Both the position numbers and the translations under genes were made by a program. Positions 14,220-22,757 of a stretch of 36,623 bases of DNA are shown here, piece after piece. How positions within the stretch are numbered: the first letter of the stretch is position 1; every line of letters starts with the position of its first letter. The notes beneath the pieces were generated by a model. That model was not told where the DNA came from and searched no databases. It saw nothing but the letters and a program-made list of their open reading frames with translations. This stretch comes from Occallatibacter sp. (GTDB taxonomy: Bacteria; Acidobacteriota; Terriglobia; Terriglobales; Acidobacteriaceae), in assembly GCA_017883405.1 (NCBI GenBank), contig JADGNO010000250.1, forward strand, positions 1 through 36,623, given 5' to 3'.

Positions 14220-16529
14220 CTCGATGCCGAGCTTCTTCAATTTCGAATTTAGCGTGGTGCGTTTCAATCCCAAACGCGCGGCAGCACCATCTTCGCCGCC
14301 GATTTGTCCTTTGGTTTCGCGGAGCACTCGCAGTATGTGATCGCGCTCCGCCGCGTGCAGCGAGGGGTCCTGCGACACCTCTGCCTGAATATTTTCCGGC
14401 GCTTCCAACTCCGCCAGCGGTGCAAACAGAACCGATCCTCGCGTGAGGATTACGGCGCGCTCCAGAAAATTCTCAAGCTCGCGAATATTGCCCGGCCAGC
14501 TCCAGTGCACAAATGCATCCATCGTCTCGTCAGGAATTCTCTCGATCGTCTTGCCCATGCGCCGACTATGCTTCGAAACAAAATGCCGCACCAGGATGGG
14601 AATGTCGCTTGCGCGTTCGCGCAGCGGCGGCGCAAATACGGGAAAGACTTTGAGTCGATAATAGAGGTCGGCGCGAAATGTTTTTTCCGCCACCATCTTG
14701 GCCAGGTCGCGATTAGTGGCGGCAATCAGCCGGATGTTCACCGGAATCGACCGCGTTCCACCCAGCCGCTCGATCTCGCGTTCCTGCAAGGCTCGCAGCA
14801 GCTTTGGTTGCAGGTCGAGCGGCAGTTCGCCAATCTCATCCAGAAATAGCGTGCCCTCATGTGCCAGCTCAAGGCGCCCGATTTTGCGAATGATGGCACC
14901 GGTAAACGCGCCCTTCTCATGACCGAACAATTCGCTTTCAATCAGCCCGGCCGGGATAGCCGCGCAATTCAGCTTGATGAATGTGCGATCGTTGCGAGGG
15001 CTCAACCTGTGCGTTGCCCGCGCCAGCAGTTCCTTGCCGGTGCCGGACTCACCCTGAATAAGCACCGTCGCATCCGTTGGCGCCACCGTTTCAATTTCTT
15101 TAAGGACACTACGCAATCCCTTGCTGTCACCAACAATATCTTCATAGCGGTTTTCGAGATTGATTTCCGACTCGAGATATTCTTTCTCCTGGCTCAGGCG
15201 GTCGCGCAGTTCGGCGATCTGCTTGAACGCCAGCGCGTTGTTCACGGCCATCGCCATTTGACCGGCAAGCTGCCCCAAAACCTCGGCGTCGCGTTGCACG
15301 AAAGCGCTTTCTTTGCGGCTTGCTATCGCCAGCGCTCCAAGTACCCGTTCGCGATGAATGATCGGAACCCACAGTCCCGATTGCATGCCTATCGATGTCA
15401 TGTGCTGAACGGATTCCGGCGCAAAGGGCCAGCGGTCGATTTTGTTCAGGATCAGCGGTTGCCTGGTGCGAAACGCGCGTCCCGCCGGCGAAGCATCGGG
15501 ATCGAGTAGAACTTCGCGTGGACTTGGAAGACCCTCTCCAACCGCGGAGAGAAACTGCACGCGCAGCTTGCCCGTTGCTTCCTCAAAAAGCCCCAGCGTC
15601 GCCATGTCGTGCGGAACCATCTTGCCGATGCTGGCGGAGAAGGCTCCCAGCATTTTGCTGATGTCTACGTTCGCCAGCAGCAGGCCGCTCAGCTCAGCGA
15701 TTATGGTCTCCTGCACTTGCTTGCTTTCGGTCATGTCGCGAGTAACTTTTGCAAAACCTGTCATTGCGCCCGTGGTGTCGTGAATGGCCGAAAGAGACAC
15801 ATGCGCCCAGAAGCGCGATCCATCTTTACGCACGCGCCATCCTTCTTCTTCAAAGCGGCCGCGCTGCGACGCCAGTCGCAGAATTTCAGCTGGCCTACCC
15901 TTCTCGATATCCTCTTGGGTAAAGAAATGGCTGAAATTCATTCCCAGAATTTCATCAGCTGTGTATTGTTTGAGCCGTTCCGCGCCGGCATTCCAGCTCA
16001 TGACGCTTCCGTCGCGGTCGAGAGTGTAGATTGCGTAATCGTGAATCGTCTCGATCATCGACCTCAGTAACTGGTCGTTTCGGCGCAATGCATCCATTGC
16101 AGCACGCTGCTCGGTCACGTCCCGGACAAAACTCAGCACCAGCGGCCCCGCATCGGTGTTCATCGGCTTCAACATGATGTCCACCGGAAACTCCGTGCCG
16201 TCCTTGCGCAGCCCATACAGGTACAGGGCCGCACCCATTTGCCGCGCACGCGGGTGGGCGTTGTAGTTTTCGCGATAAGTGGGGTGATTGCGTCGGAACC
16301 GAGCGGGGACCAGGTTCTCTATCGGCTGGCCGAAGAGTTCGGCCTGTGTGTGACCAAATAGTTCCGCAGCACGCGGGTTCGCGCCACGGATAAAGCCATT
16401 GGAGTCCGTGACAAATATCGCATCCGGAGAAACTTCGAACAAGTTCTCCAGAGCAGCTTGCGCGAGCGAGGCCCTGTCGTGCTCAGGCGTGGCCGCTGCA
16501 GCCTTTTCCGGGGAATCAGAAGGGCGCAT
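14202..16529 (-). CDS. Sigma-54-dependent activator, PAS-PAS-GAF-AAA+-Fis
   Basis: The product has 775 residues. The domains in order are PAS1 (about 27-150, [18 protein letters not shown]), PAS2 (about 155-275, [17 protein letters not shown]), GAF (about 285-430, FhlA-like), and an AAA+ sigma-54 interaction domain (about 455-690) with Walker A GESGTGKE, the intact sigma-54 contact loop GAFTGA, and [11 protein letters not shown] (Walker B). A C-terminal Fis-type HTH ends [21 protein letters not shown]. It has no receiver domain, so it senses directly through PAS/GAF (redox, gas or small ligand; no diagnostic Cys or His is evident). Likely targets are the adjacent -24/-12 promoters of STAS-Crp and of the OmpA-like gene. 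The ribosome site is weak. Confidence 0.93.
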   Translation of the reverse strand: MRPSDSPEKAAAATPEHDRASLAQAALENLFEVSPDAIFVTDSNGFIRGANPRAAELFGHTQAELFGQPIENLVPARFRRNHPTYRENYNAHPRARQMGAALYLYGLRKDGTEFPVDIMLKPMNTDAGPLVLSFVRDVTEQRAAMDALRRNDQLLRSMIETIHDYAIYTLDRDGSVMSWNAGAERLKQYTADEILGMNFSHFFTQEDIEKGRPAEILRLASQRGRFEEEGWRVRKDGSRFWAHVSLSAIHDTTGAMTGFAKVTRDMTESKQVQETIIAELSGLLLANVDISKMLGAFSASIGKMVPHDMATLGLFEEATGKLRVQFLSAVGEGLPSPREVLLDPDASPAGRAFRTRQPLILNKIDRWPFAPESVQHMTSIGMQSGLWVPIIHRERVLGALAIASRKESAFVQRDAEVLGQLAGQMAMAVNNALAFKQIAELRDRLSQEKEYLESEINLENRYEDIVGDSKGLRSVLKEIETVAPTDATVLIQGESGTGKELLARATHRLSPRNDRTFIKLNCAAIPAGLIESELFGHEKGAFTGAIIRKIGRLELAHEGTLFLDEIGELPLDLQPKLLRALQEREIERLGGTRSIPVNIRLIAATNRDLAKMVAEKTFRADLYYRLKVFPVFAPPLRERASDIPILVRHFVSKHSRRMGKTIERIPDETMDAFVHWSWPGNIRELENFLERAVILTRGSVLFAPLAELEAPENIQAEVSQDPSLHAAERDHILRVLRETKGQIGGEDGAAARLGLKRTTLNSKLKKLGIERSDYI

Positions 16530-16679
16530 AAGAGCGGTTAACCTAATCTGGAAACTACTCGGTTTTACCCCTGCTTTGCAACATGAAAGCGACGATCAAT
16601 TCGCTTTACCTGCAGCTCTTTAAAGCCTTGGGCAAATGCATGGAAAACGGAGTCTAGCGCTAGTCGAGTGAACTGCAGA

Positions 16680-16710
16680 CAAAAAACGGCCCCCGTTTTC
16701 GGCGGGGGCC
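16680..16710 (-). terminator. Rho-independent terminator of the OmpA-like gene
   Basis: On the - strand GGCCCCCG (16710-16703) pairs with CGGGGGCC (16695-16688), and the stem is followed by G and six T. A second perfect hairpin, CTCTCGC-TTT-GCGAGAG at 16725-16741, lies just upstream in the same transcript. The element ends the transcript before the activator gene, so the two genes are separate units. Confidence 0.88.
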
Positions 16711-16809
16711 AAGTTGCCTTGGTTCTCTCGCTTTGCGAGAGCTTGATTGGCGGCCTCCGGCGGGGTAGCCGTTGGCGCGTGGATGCCTCGGAGGAAGGAC
16801 TTCGGCTTA

Positions 16810-17706
16810 TTAGGGCCTATCCGCGCCAGGCGAGGAAGCAGCACCCTGGGGTGATGCGGCTCCCTGGGCCGCCAAACTGTTTGCCATCAACCGCACATGC
16901 ACATCGCTCGCCGGCTTGATCTTTTCATCGCCAGCTGAGGCTACTTCGGCGTTGCCGAGTGCTACAAAGTGCATGCGGTAGACGGGAATCTGGTGTTCGG
17001 TTACAAGATAACGCTCAACGGTCTGGGCCAGTTTCTGCGAGCTCTGGATACCCACGACTCCGGCGTGCCTCGAGTGAGCTTCCATTTCGAGGATGTAGCC
17101 GTTCTGGCCGGTTACGCCTGCGGCCAGGTCATCGAGTTGTTTCTTGGCATCGGCGGAAAGAACTGGATTGCCGCCGCGGAAAGTGATGTCGACATCTGTG
17201 ACCTGCTTGTATTGATCAAGCCCACTCACAGTCTCGTGAAGCTTATCTACGTGCCCAGATGCAGTTTGAGCTATACCACTGGCTTGCTGAGCCTGCTGGC
17301 CAGCTGCGGTCGCCGTCTGGTTGGCTGCGTCTGCCGCGGCCTGCGCTTTGCTGATGCCGGCCTGTGCACGCGAATCCACATCTGAAATGTCGCGAGCATT
17401 CTTGGCGTTAACTTCATCCAGCTCGCTTAGACGGTTGTTGATGGGATCGGTCTGCTTCTTAACCCAGGATTTGCGAGCAAACGGATTAACGCGGCCCCAG
17501 AATCCTTCCCTCGCGGGAGCAACGTAAGGCGCTGCCGGCTTGTAATCCTGGTTCTGTGTCGTGCTCGAAGGCTGAACGGCGGTTTGAGACGTATTGTCTG
17601 CAGGCTGTGCCTGCTGCGCCCAAGCGGGAATTCCAATTGCTGAAGCCAGTACAAGTGTCGCGATCTGGCCGGGGAAGAATCGCAGAACAACTGAAGTGTT
17701 TGCCAT
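16810..17706 (-). CDS. OmpA-like envelope protein with helical region
   Basis: The product has 298 residues from ATG at 17706, chosen for its signal peptide (residues 1-30, ending IPAWA) and GAGGG upstream. The mature part has a Gln/Thr-rich linker, the block GFWGRVNPFARKSWVKKQTDPI, then an Ala-rich coiled coil (about 95-165, with AQAGISKAQAAADAANQT) like Lpp-type spacers. Last comes an OmpA_C-like domain (about 175-275, NPVLSADAKKQLDDLAAGV to FVALGNAEV). The Asp and Arg that OmpA uses to hold diaminopimelate are not at the expected places (QSSQKLAQTVERYL), so peptidoglycan binding may be altered. The promoter is a full-consensus -24/-12 element, implying strict activator control. Confidence 0.83.
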   Translation of the reverse strand: MANTSVVLRFFPGQIATLVLASAIGIPAWAQQAQPADNTSQTAVQPSSTTQNQDYKPAAPYVAPAREGFWGRVNPFARKSWVKKQTDPINNRLSELDEVNAKNARDISDVDSRAQAGISKAQAAADAANQTATAAGQQAQQASGIAQTASGHVDKLHETVSGLDQYKQVTDVDITFRGGNPVLSADAKKQLDDLAAGVTGQNGYILEMEAHSRHAGVVGIQSSQKLAQTVERYLVTEHQIPVYRMHFVALGNAEVASAGDEKIKPASDVHVRLMANSLAAQGAASPQGAASSPGADRP

Positions 17707-18057
17707 GGGTATGAGTCCCTCTTTTTGCTTTACTCCGCACCACAATCTGCGGGCCGAGCTTCTCTTCTGCTCGCCCTTACCTACTGCAATGACCGTGCCA
17801 AACTCGCTCGCCCCAGAACTGGATTCCAAGTGGTTGAATTTAATGTATTTATATTTTCAACCGGTGGGTGCCCGAGCCGCCGTTGGCTTGATGTGTAAAC
17901 GATTCCTATGTAATTTTTGCGTCGGCCGGTATTTTCTACAGAGTTACCCCCTCGAACTAAGTTGAGATAATCCGGGCACGTGGATGCGATGCCCCAGTCC
18001 GCACAAACACGAGTCGTGGCAGAAGTTTGGCTACTTCTTTGTCTCTAAGTTTGAAAG
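17707..18057. other. Upstream region of the OmpA-like gene
   Basis: The region has no convincing gene. It contains the sigma-54 promoter (17785-17801), then an AT-rich stretch (17838-17858) bounded by GGTTGAA (17832-17838) and TTCAACC (17856-17862), which could be an activator or IHF-type site. A looser dyad, GGGCA-N11-TGCCC, lies at 17974-17994. AGTGAC-type half-sites like those at 14162-14219 are not visible here. Confidence 0.6.
17785..17801 (-). promoter_or_regulatory. Sigma-54 (-24/-12) promoter of the OmpA-like gene
   Basis: The - strand reads TTGGCACGGTCATTGCA, which fits the consensus TTGGCACGRNNNTTGCW at every specified position. The predicted start is near 17774, giving a leader of about 68 bases before ATG at 17706. 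Confidence 0.85.
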
Positions 18058-18576
18058 TTATTTTGTCTGGACGGTGATGATACGGATCTCGGGGTAGACA
18101 CCGTCCCAATCCTGCGTGACCGCATCGAAGATGAGCCGAAAATCGCGCTCATCGCCCGGCTTCAGCGGTGCTGCGGATATTGGTTGGATATCAATATAGG
18201 GGTCTCGTGTTCTGATCACCTGAAATTGCTGGGTTTCGTTCTGCGCAACTTCATGAGCAATGTTGCGAAACAGAATCTGCGCGGTGATTGCGGTTACGGT
18301 ACGGTCGCCTTTGTTGGCGATGCGCCCATCGAGATAAGTGACTTTGCCGCCAGCCAGGTTCGATGACTCACTCATAACCAGGTTGCTGACCGGCAGGTTG
18401 GCGGCGTAGGGATCGGTGGGGGTCGAAATGGGCATTGCCTGCGGGCCGCCCTTCCCGCGCCCAAACACTACGAGCCCAATCACGATGGCCACGACCACTG
18501 CCGCGGCAATGATGATTGGCATCCAGTTTCGATCGCGCGTTTCAGCGAGACGTATCAGTTGAGGACCAGTGCTCAC
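18058..18576 (-). CDS. Membrane-anchored DUF2393-like protein
   Basis: The product has 172 residues from GTG at 18576; another GTG at 18600 and ATG at 18522 are possible, and no start has a good ribosome site. It has a membrane helix at about residues 19-39 (MPIIIAAAVVVAIVIGLVVF), a short Pro/Gly linker, then a beta-rich domain (about 65-172) with LAGGKVTYLDGRIANKGDR, AQILFRN, AAPLKPGDERDFRLIFD and ending VYPEIRIITVQ. This is the layout of the small DUF2393/FxLYD-like immunoglobulin-type domains of Acidobacteriota. The domain should sit in the periplasm. The role is unknown. Confidence 0.75.
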   Translation of the reverse strand: MSTGPQLIRLAETRDRNWMPIIIAAAVVVAIVIGLVVFGRGKGGPQAMPISTPTDPYAANLPVSNLVMSESSNLAGGKVTYLDGRIANKGDRTVTAITAQILFRNIAHEVAQNETQQFQVIRTRDPYIDIQPISAAPLKPGDERDFRLIFDAVTQDWDGVYPEIRIITVQTK

Positions 18577-18925
18577 GAGCGAAATTCTACACCCACGCAC
18601 AGACCCGAACGTGGCAGTGGCGAAGAACTGGTGCGAGTGCAGTCAATCTCAAGCATCCGAAAAGACCCTGGTTGAGGTGTGGTTATACGCATACCCGAAA
18701 CGCCTAAAAACGGGTACATCGATTTCGAAAACCCTGTGAAGGCGGCGACGCGCGGGACTGGAGTTCCCTCCTATTACCAAAATGCGCCCCCTAACACGAA
18801 TTGTTCATTTTCAATTGCATCTTTGTGGAGTAGAGTGCGTCTAAACTTTTTATAAGCGCAGGGAACTTGCGCAGTAAAACAAGCGTATCCCCGGCTACGA
18901 GAGTTGATGAACAGGCAGGCCAGCC
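18577..18925. other. Intergenic region upstream of a small gene
   Basis: I see no coding frame that looks real. TACCCG (about 18692) and CGGGTA (about 18711) form a 6-bp stem with an A-rich loop. TATAAG near 18851 could be a -10 box for the 48-codon gene that follows. GCGCA (18856-18860) and TGCGC (18868-18872) could form a small leader hairpin. Confidence 0.5.
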
Positions 18926-19072
18926 ATGCAACACCTCCCCGAGTACTCCCTCAATTCGTTGACGTCGACCGAGAACGGCATCCAGAAGCCGGTTAGGGCG
19001 GCGAACATCGCGTATCAGTACATTACTGTTGCCGCGATGATTCTGCTGCTAGGCAGTTTGTGGGTTTTCTAA
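18926..19072 (+). CDS. Small (48-residue) membrane protein
   Basis: ATG at 18926 opens a 48-codon frame ending in TAA at 19070-19072. The N-terminal half is polar (MQHLPEYSLNSLTSTENG) with a basic middle (IQKPVRAANIAYQ). The C-terminal 19 residues (YITVAAMILLLGSLWVF) form one membrane helix that runs to the end, the layout of a tail-anchored small protein. An AGGCAGG lies 5-12 bases upstream of the start. I do not recognise it, and coding status rests on the start context, the sharp polar/hydrophobic division and an otherwise empty 700-base gap. Function unknown. Confidence 0.55.
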   Translation: MQHLPEYSLNSLTSTENGIQKPVRAANIAYQYITVAAMILLLGSLWVF

Positions 19073-19284
19073 AGAAACCGCGCTGGAGATTGAATCCCGG
19101 AACAAACGTTCAAGACAATTGCGCCGTCGCGGCTGCTGCGTGCGATGCGGCTCCCTGCCTGCTTAAGAAAATCGTAGATAACCCAAAGTAGCGAGTAAGG
19201 GGACAGCTGTCGCCGTGCCGGTGATTGGGCGCACCACAGCCTGGCGGCCTAAGCGGTGACACCTGAAGATTCAAATAGCGCGCG

Positions 19285-19866
19285 CTATTGACTCGAGTTG
19301 GAGTTGGACATCATGTCGATCCGAGTGAGGCGTATGTAGTGGTCCACTGCAATCTTACCCGGGCCAAGTGGGAGCGTTGTGAATGCAATTACACCGCCGG
19401 ATTTGATTACGAAAGGAGTTAGATCGCCCGGAAGGGCAACCACCGGGAAACTCTTGTCGCGGGTCCACGCAGTTGAGGGTGCTTGCTCGGTATCAGTGAA
19501 GGCGCTGAAAGTGCACCTGATCTCATCTGTGCCCGGAATTGGTTCGACGAGCAGGTCATACGCGAAGACCACTTTTAACTGATTGTATTGGAAGTAGTAG
19601 TGGAAGGCATGGGCAGGGTTCTTCTTGTCTACCCACGAATTAATAATCGAGCCTCGGATTTCATCGAAATTGGGTGACGACGAAGGGTTCGACATTGACA
19701 AGTCGATAACGACACCGTTTGCCTTGATGTTCCCATGTTGCCAGCCCTCTACATACGCCGTCGATGGAACAACAGATGTTGCCCTATAAAAGGGCGAGTC
19801 CGCATAACTCTGGCAGTAACCGCACAGCGGAATTGAAAGCGCAAACGCCAGCAAGCTTTTGGTCAT
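19285..19866 (-). CDS. Secreted protein of unknown function
   Basis: The product has 193 residues from ATG at 19866, with GGAGG six bases upstream. It has a signal peptide at residues 1-18 (MTKSLLAFALSIPLCGYCQ). The mature protein is beta-rich with alternating hydrophobic patterns (VVIDLSMSN, HAFHYYFQYNQLKVVFAYDLLVEPIPG, EIRCTFSAF, GKIAVDHYIRLTRID). No known motif stands out. Two cysteines near the signal end could form a disulfide or one could be lost on cleavage. A perfect 16-bp palindrome (AATAGCGCGCGCTATT) spans its stop codon at 19274-19289. Confidence 0.75.
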   Translation of the reverse strand: MTKSLLAFALSIPLCGYCQSYADSPFYRATSVVPSTAYVEGWQHGNIKANGVVIDLSMSNPSSSPNFDEIRGSIINSWVDKKNPAHAFHYYFQYNQLKVVFAYDLLVEPIPGTDEIRCTFSAFTDTEQAPSTAWTRDKSFPVVALPGDLTPFVIKSGGVIAFTTLPLGPGKIAVDHYIRLTRIDMMSNSNSSQ

Positions 19867-20082
19867 GTGAACCTCCAAACGTCGGACCACTCCGAAGGAT
19901 TTCACCCGAAAGCATACAGAATGCCGGTCGTGCAGCAGACTTAAATCGCTCTGACCTCGAAGCTCCGAGTGACTCTTGGCGAGTGTGCGTGATCGCTTCG
20001 CTGCTAGAGACGAGTTGATTCGAAGGAATTTTCATGTGGCAGGTTTGTTCCTGAGTCGGCAAACCTCTGGCTGTTTTGGGAG

Positions 20083-20565
20083 CTAGGGTCGAAGTTGCTC
20101 TCTGCCTGCCTTGAACATCATGACAATGTACAGAGTGACGGTGGCAAAAACCACCACCAGCGCCATCGGGGTCATTCCGGGTACGTGCTGTCCGGGATTG
20201 CGCGCTTCCTGCACCGTTGCCCATTGCATCCAAGTGAGCAGACTGACAATTTCCACTTTGAGCCAGGCCATCATATCGAGAGCCAGGCCCTGCATTCGCA
20301 GCCGATTGAAGACGGTCACTTTTACGGGGTAATTGAAAGCGCCGGGAAACTGGGTTACCACGGTGAACAGCAGGTAAATGATGAGCGTGATGGCGGGGAG
20401 CCAAATGAGAAATGCAGGCGAGCCCCAACTGTCTGGTTGGCCCATGGCGTCAAAATGGATAGGAATGCGCTCCGGCATGTGATCGGCGCCGAACAGCGCC
20501 CTGACGGTGATGGCAATATGCAGACCCAACGCCAGCAGAGCAAAGCCCTCAAGCCACTTGCGCAT
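20083..20565 (-). CDS. DUF1648-domain membrane protein
   Basis: The product has 160 residues from ATG at 20565, supported by AAAGGAA upstream. It has four predicted membrane helices (about 4-26, 48-72, 92-115, 133-154). After helix 1 the text MPERIPIHFDAMGQPDSWGS is the DUF1648 signature ('P.Hf...G.pd.wgsk'), found in SdpI-like and other small membrane proteins. Some relatives give immunity or sense envelope stress; nothing here fixes the role. It lies upstream of the secreted protein at 19285-19866 on the same strand but about 216 bases away. Confidence 0.82.
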   Translation of the reverse strand: MRKWLEGFALLALGLHIAITVRALFGADHMPERIPIHFDAMGQPDSWGSPAFLIWLPAITLIIYLLFTVVTQFPGAFNYPVKVTVFNRLRMQGLALDMMAWLKVEIVSLLTWMQWATVQEARNPGQHVPGMTPMALVVVFATVTLYIVMMFKAGREQLRP

Positions 20566-20727
20566 GCGTTCCTTTCGCCGGTTCTGCTCACGGCAATTGG
20601 GGCCGTGAACGGGAGAAGCCCAAACAGCAGAAAAGAGCAAAGACAGTAAATGAAGGATACAGCCGTTAGACGCGGCTGCAAACGGAAACGGTAGAGGGCG
20701 GATCGAGCAGGTACCCAGCTCTAAAAC

Positions 20728-21486
20728 CTACCCGAAACGCGCACGCTTGACTGTCTGCCGGAAGTCGTTTCCGGTCATCTCGACGCGCACGCACATTTCA
20801 GCGAGCCGCGATCGCATTCGATCTCCAATGCGGTCGCCAAGTGTCTGTTCGCGCGCGGCTCGCTCAGCGTCTGTCTGGCTGCCGCCGCCCGCTTGAAGGT
20901 CGGGATAGTTGGTGGTGATGATGGTGGTCAGTTTGTCGTTATAGCGCGAGTTGAGGATCAGCGCTACGGTGTCCCAAACCCACTCGTTAGGTTTTTGCGC
21001 GCCCAGGTCATCGAGCACCAGCACCTCGGCGGCAAACACTGGCCGCAACAGATCCAGCTCCGTTGTCTGCACCTGGGGGTTGTAGCTGTTCTGGATGCTC
21101 TTGAGGAGTTCGCGGTAATCACAAAACAGTCCTCGGACGCCGCGCTCCTGGATAAGCCGCCGCAGCACGCCAACCGCAAGGTGCGTTTTGCCCACGCCGA
21201 TTGATCCAGTGAATAGCAGGCCCTTGCCTGCCGTATCCACCGGGTAAGCATCAACAAATTTACGAGCGGTGAGCAGTCCCTGGCCGAGCGTGGGATGCGC
21301 GCCGGGAAAGGCGGTTTCGTAGCCATCGAGCGTGTAGTATCGATAGCGTTCGGGGATGTGGGCGGCGGCAAGCCTCTTCTGCTCGCGCTCAACGGTCTGG
21401 CATTGGCAAGCACGCGCACCCCACACACCGGTGTCAGACATGACGCGCACCAAACCGACTCCACCGCAGATTGGACAATTGCTCAT
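20728..21486 (-). CDS. DnaC/IstB-like AAA+ ATPase, probable replicative helicase loader
   Basis: The product has 252 residues from ATG at 21486; the frame is open 82 codons upstream but that part is not protein-like. It has an N-terminal zinc-finger-like segment (Cys4, Cys7, Cys27, Cys29: CPIC and CQC), then an AAA+ domain with Walker A GSIGVGKT (94-101), Walker B VLVLDDLGAQKP, sensor-1 TIITTNYP and an arginine-finger region (GDRMRSRLAEM). This is the DnaC/DnaI/IstB family that loads helicase DnaB onto DNA. No transposase or IS end is nearby, so I favour a chromosomal loader over an IS helper. A weak hairpin (CAGCCG/CGGCTG, 20660-20678) lies downstream. Confidence 0.86.
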   Translation of the reverse strand: MSNCPICGGVGLVRVMSDTGVWGARACQCQTVEREQKRLAAAHIPERYRYYTLDGYETAFPGAHPTLGQGLLTARKFVDAYPVDTAGKGLLFTGSIGVGKTHLAVGVLRRLIQERGVRGLFCDYRELLKSIQNSYNPQVQTTELDLLRPVFAAEVLVLDDLGAQKPNEWVWDTVALILNSRYNDKLTTIITTNYPDLQAGGGSQTDAERAAREQTLGDRIGDRMRSRLAEMCVRVEMTGNDFRQTVKRARFG

Positions 21487-21639
21487 CGCTCTTAAAAGCC
21501 TATAGCAGTCGGCTGACGCGCGCCGCGGTGCAGTCCCGGTACATATTTGTGGAAAAGGGCGAGCCAATGAACACTGCCATTGCCTACAATGCTGTGGAGC
21601 TGAAAACGCTGCGAAAGATCGACCGAGTTGCAGATGTTC

Positions 21640-21722
21640 GGATGGAATACATCCCTCAGGGGCTAAAGCCCTGGCTACTTTGCAGGCGTTTAAGTATGGG
21701 TTGAAGCCCGTACCCTTCAACG
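21640..21722. repeat. REP-like element with two hairpins
   Basis: The stretch has two tandem stem-loops. CAGGGGCT pairs with AGCCCTG at 21657-21673 (one bulge), and GTATGGGTT pairs with AGCCCGTAC at about 21693-21712 (with G-U pairs), bordered by CCTCAGG and CCCTTCAA. This 'CTCAGGGGCTAAAGCCC ... TGAAGCCCGTxCCCTTC' layout is the form of dispersed repeats I associate with Terriglobia genomes. It lies in the 287-base gap between the DnaC-like gene and the SGNH gene. Confidence 0.6.
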
Positions 21723-21773
21723 GTGGCGCCAAGCAGCACAGACCTCAAAAACGAAACTTAAGGTGACACTTCA

Positions 21774-22586
21774 ATGAATCGACGCAATGTGTTGTTTGCA
21801 ATGATCCTGGCGGGGTCGACGATTTCGCTATCGATGACTGCACAGGAGCCGGGGATCAAGCCGGAGACAAACGCGCCTACTGCCGCACAAACAACGCCTC
21901 TTGCGCCAAAGCTCACGGCATCCGGGCACCCCGACAATGACTACTGGCGCCAGCACGACCAGCAGCTATTGTCCGATTTTCCCTGGCTGGCGCATTTCAA
22001 AGACGCCGATGCCAAACTAGCTCCTCCCGCGGCAGGTGAAAACCGTGTGGTCTTTATGGGCGACTCCATCACCGAGGGCTGGCATCTTGACCAATCGTTC
22101 CCCGGCAAGCCGTACGTCAATCGCGGCATCAGCGGCCAGACCACACCGCAAATGGTTCTCCGCTTCCACCAGGATGTCGTCAATTTAAAGCCCCAGGTGG
22201 TCGTGATTCTGGCCGGCATCAACGATATTGCGGGCAATACCGGCCCCATGTCGCTTGAGGACATTGAGAACAACCTGAGTGCCATGGGTGAAATGGCAAC
22301 CGCGAACGGTATCAAGGTGGTGTTCTGTTCAGTGCTGCCCGCATACGATTTTCCATGGAGCCCTGGCCAATTTCCCGCCCAGAAAATCATCACGCTCAAT
22401 GAGTGGATCAAGTCCTATGTTGCGTCAAAGAATTACAACTACGTGGACTACTACACGCCCATGAAGGATGACCGCGGCGGCTTGCCTGCGACCTTGAGCC
22501 GCGATGGAGTGCATCCAAATGCCGCCGGTCACGCGATCATGGAACCGCTGGTCAAAGCTGGAATTGACAAGGCGTTAGCCCAGTAA
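21774..22586 (+). CDS. Secreted SGNH/GDSL hydrolase
   Basis: The product has 270 residues with a signal peptide at 1-23 (MNRRNVLFAMILAGSTISLSM). SGNH blocks are all present: VFMGDSITEGW (block I, Ser98), NRGISGQTT (block II Gly), LAGINDIAGN (block III, Asn150) and LSRDGVHPNAAGH (block V, catalytic Asp and His). The lipase/acylhydrolase form with 'GINDI' resembles platelet-activating-factor acetylhydrolase-like and carbohydrate esterase members, so it probably removes acetyl or other acyl groups from sugars outside the cytoplasm. AAGGTG precedes the start. It lies upstream of a glycosyltransferase gene but 171 bases separate them. Confidence 0.9.
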   Translation: MNRRNVLFAMILAGSTISLSMTAQEPGIKPETNAPTAAQTTPLAPKLTASGHPDNDYWRQHDQQLLSDFPWLAHFKDADAKLAPPAAGENRVVFMGDSITEGWHLDQSFPGKPYVNRGISGQTTPQMVLRFHQDVVNLKPQVVVILAGINDIAGNTGPMSLEDIENNLSAMGEMATANGIKVVFCSVLPAYDFPWSPGQFPAQKIITLNEWIKSYVASKNYNYVDYYTPMKDDRGGLPATLSRDGVHPNAAGHAIMEPLVKAGIDKALAQ

Positions 22587-22757
22587 ACGGAATCCAAAAA
22601 GAATTGCACGGTCCCAAACGGAGCCTGCACAGCAGCATCGGGCAGACTTAATGTTTCACTTGAGGAAACGGCTGCAAACATAAAAAGGAACTTCGTGTCA
22701 TAGTTGAGATGTAGGCCCTCATTTCCCTGAGGTACCACTGAGGTCTTTAGCCGCGCA

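Noticed and set aside
18016-18031. Sigma-54-like element TGGCAGAAGTTTGGC on the + strand
   Set aside because: It points into a region without a + strand gene for 900 bases and the -12 part is poor.
19202-19211. Palindrome GACAGCTGTC in an intergenic gap
   Set aside because: It is too short to exceed chance and has no context.
19274-19289. Perfect 16-bp palindrome AATAGCGCGCGCTATT at a stop codon
   Set aside because: It has no loop and no T-run, so it is not a terminator, and a single copy gives no basis for calling a binding site.
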